Below, piece by piece: positions 63,137 to 64,000 of a DNA stretch of 64,000 nucleotides; the first letter of the stretch is position 1; each line of letters opens with the position of its first letter. Position numbers and translations under genes: made by a program. Under the pieces are notes generated by a model, which was given only the letters and a program-made list of their open reading frames with translations, did not search any database and was not told the origin of the DNA. This stretch comes from Pseudomonas sp. S09G 359 (GTDB taxonomy: Bacteria; Pseudomonadota; Gammaproteobacteria; Pseudomonadales; Pseudomonadaceae), in assembly GCF_002843605.1 (NCBI RefSeq), contig NZ_CP025263.1:3687501-3751500 (forward strand), read 5' to 3'.

Positions 63137-63898
63137 ATGAAGCTTGCCTCCTTAAGCGAGGGCCGCCGTGGTCCCGCGCAAATCTGGAACAGCGCCCCAC
63201 AACTGGCGCAGATTCCGCCTATCACCCCTGCAGCATTAGTCCCCAACGGGGCGCGCGTAGTGATCATCGCCCCCCACCCGGGCGATGAAGTATTGGCCTG
63301 CGGCGGGTTACTGCAACTGCTCAGCACCCTGGAACACCCGCTGCAACTGATCTCCATCACCGACGGCAGCGCCAGCCATCCCGGCTCCCATGTATGGCCG
63401 GCCAGCCGCCTGAGTGTGGTGCGGCCCCAGGAAAGCGCCGAAGCCCTGCGCCGCCTGGGCATGCCTTTACACAGCCTGAAATGGATTCGTGGCGGCTTTT
63501 GCGATAACGCCCTCGCCGCGCGTGAGCCGCAGTTGAGCCAATTTATCGCGCGGTACCTGCAACCGGGCGACGTGGTGTTTTCCACTTGGCGCAACGACGG
63601 CAATGACGACCACGACGCCGTCGGCCGAGCCAGTGCCAAGGCCTGCAGCCTGGTCGGCGCGCAGCTGTATGAGCTGCCGATCTGGGCGTGGCACTGGCCC
63701 GCCCGCGAAGGCGCGATGATCCCCTGGCAGCGCGCGCGCAAAGTACGCCTCGACACCTGGAGCGTGGCACGCAAACTCCACGCTGCCCATGCCTACGCCA
63801 GCCAGTTGGTGGGCGACCCGCAGATCGGCCTGCCACCAATGCTGGCCCAAGTGCTGCTGGAACGGATGCGCGAGCCCTACGAGATTGTGTTGTCCTGA
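63137..63898 (+). CDS. Second PIG-L/LmbE-family protein with altered active-site motif
   Basis: A 253-residue paralogue of the gene at 60949, similar along its whole length (ISITDGSASHPGS, VVRPQESAEALRRLGMPLHS, YASQLVGDPQIGLPP). The motif is APHPGDEVLACGG: the position of the proposed catalytic Asp (Asp48 in the paralogue) is Gly49, while metal ligands His47 and Asp50 and the DDHDAVGRAS His remain. It may be a weak or differently acting enzyme. The ATG at 63137 is used, with AAGGA upstream; the frame open upstream is not supported. It is separated from the cassette by 177 bases and probably has its own promoter. Confidence 0.87.
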   Translation: MKLASLSEGRRGPAQIWNSAPQLAQIPPITPAALVPNGARVVIIAPHPGDEVLACGGLLQLLSTLEHPLQLISITDGSASHPGSHVWPASRLSVVRPQESAEALRRLGMPLHSLKWIRGGFCDNALAAREPQLSQFIARYLQPGDVVFSTWRNDGNDDHDAVGRASAKACSLVGAQLYELPIWAWHWPAREGAMIPWQRARKVRLDTWSVARKLHAAHAYASQLVGDPQIGLPPMLAQVLLERMREPYEIVLS

Positions 63899-64000
63899 AC
63901 CCGGCTTTGTATCGCAGTGTGTACACGCAGGGCGCAGTAGACATTCCGCGCATGATGAAACGTAGGGCTTAGTAAAAACAACTATAGCGCCGGGTTCTGC

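Noticed and set aside
63899..64000. A further gene at the right edge
   Set aside because: The last 100 bases have no convincing start, ribosome binding site or conserved frame.

Overview
The window looks like chromosome from a member of the Pseudomonas fluorescens group. It is GC-rich and tightly packed. Its REP-type inverted repeats have the GTGGCGAGCGGGCTTGCCCGC arm common in these genomes. The gene content is typical: the pyoverdine acylase PvdQ under a PvdS-type promoter, a hydroxyproline catabolic cluster arranged as in P. putida, and a glgA-treZ-malQ-treY-glgX block. All functions are read from sequence and family knowledge; nothing was searched.

Layout. 1-8031: an RND efflux operon (outer-membrane factor, pump, fusion protein; minus strand) divergent from baeS-baeR. 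8032-8660: a tandem duplication of about 268 bp, each copy carrying an inverted REP pair. 8661-10724: a GH13 trehalose-synthase-like enzyme. 10831-19236: trans-4-hydroxy-L-proline catabolism (PAS-AraC regulator, permease, epimerase, deaminase, dehydrogenase, D-hydroxyproline dehydrogenase, GlxA-type regulator). 19491-20697: a 27-residue membrane peptide, a LysE exporter, and a Gly/His-rich small lipoprotein with terminators. 20840-25978: TetR regulator and a divergent EmrAB-OMF-type efflux operon. 26138-26745: structured leader RNA, a small ORF and a DUF6124-like gene. 26966-27394: an orphan AT-rich gene.

27696-32175 is a decayed prophage in the 3' end of tRNA-Cys. It is bounded by 91-bp direct repeats and holds a LexA-box gene, an unknown AT-rich membrane gene, Rz/Rz1 spanins, lysozyme and integrase remnants truncated toward each other, and a DUF3800 cargo gene beside attR. 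32388-35486: pvdQ with an iron-starvation box, a divergent Fur-like winged-helix protein and a small membrane protein. 35573-40987: an AhpD-like / acyl-CoA-dehydrogenase-like / ABC-transporter operon with a divergent AraC regulator, probably scavenging an unknown organic (perhaps sulfur) compound. 40984-48687: LysR/aldo-keto reductase pair, chemoreceptor, SRPBCC protein, DUF411, YqaA, alpha/beta hydrolase and D-2-hydroxyacid dehydrogenase.

49228-63898 is the storage and stress carbohydrate block. GlgA makes the alpha-1,4-glucan, GlgX debranches it, MalQ reshuffles maltodextrins, and TreY plus TreZ convert them to trehalose. One base after glgX starts a four-gene cassette joined by three successive 4-bp ATGA overlaps: acyl-CoA-dehydrogenase-like protein, PIG-L deacetylase, NodS-like methyltransferase and a small GT2 glycosyltransferase. 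A second PIG-L paralogue with an altered active-site motif follows. This cassette is the best candidate for an undescribed pathway: by analogy with Nod-factor chemistry it could glycosylate, de-N-acetylate and N-methylate an amino sugar.
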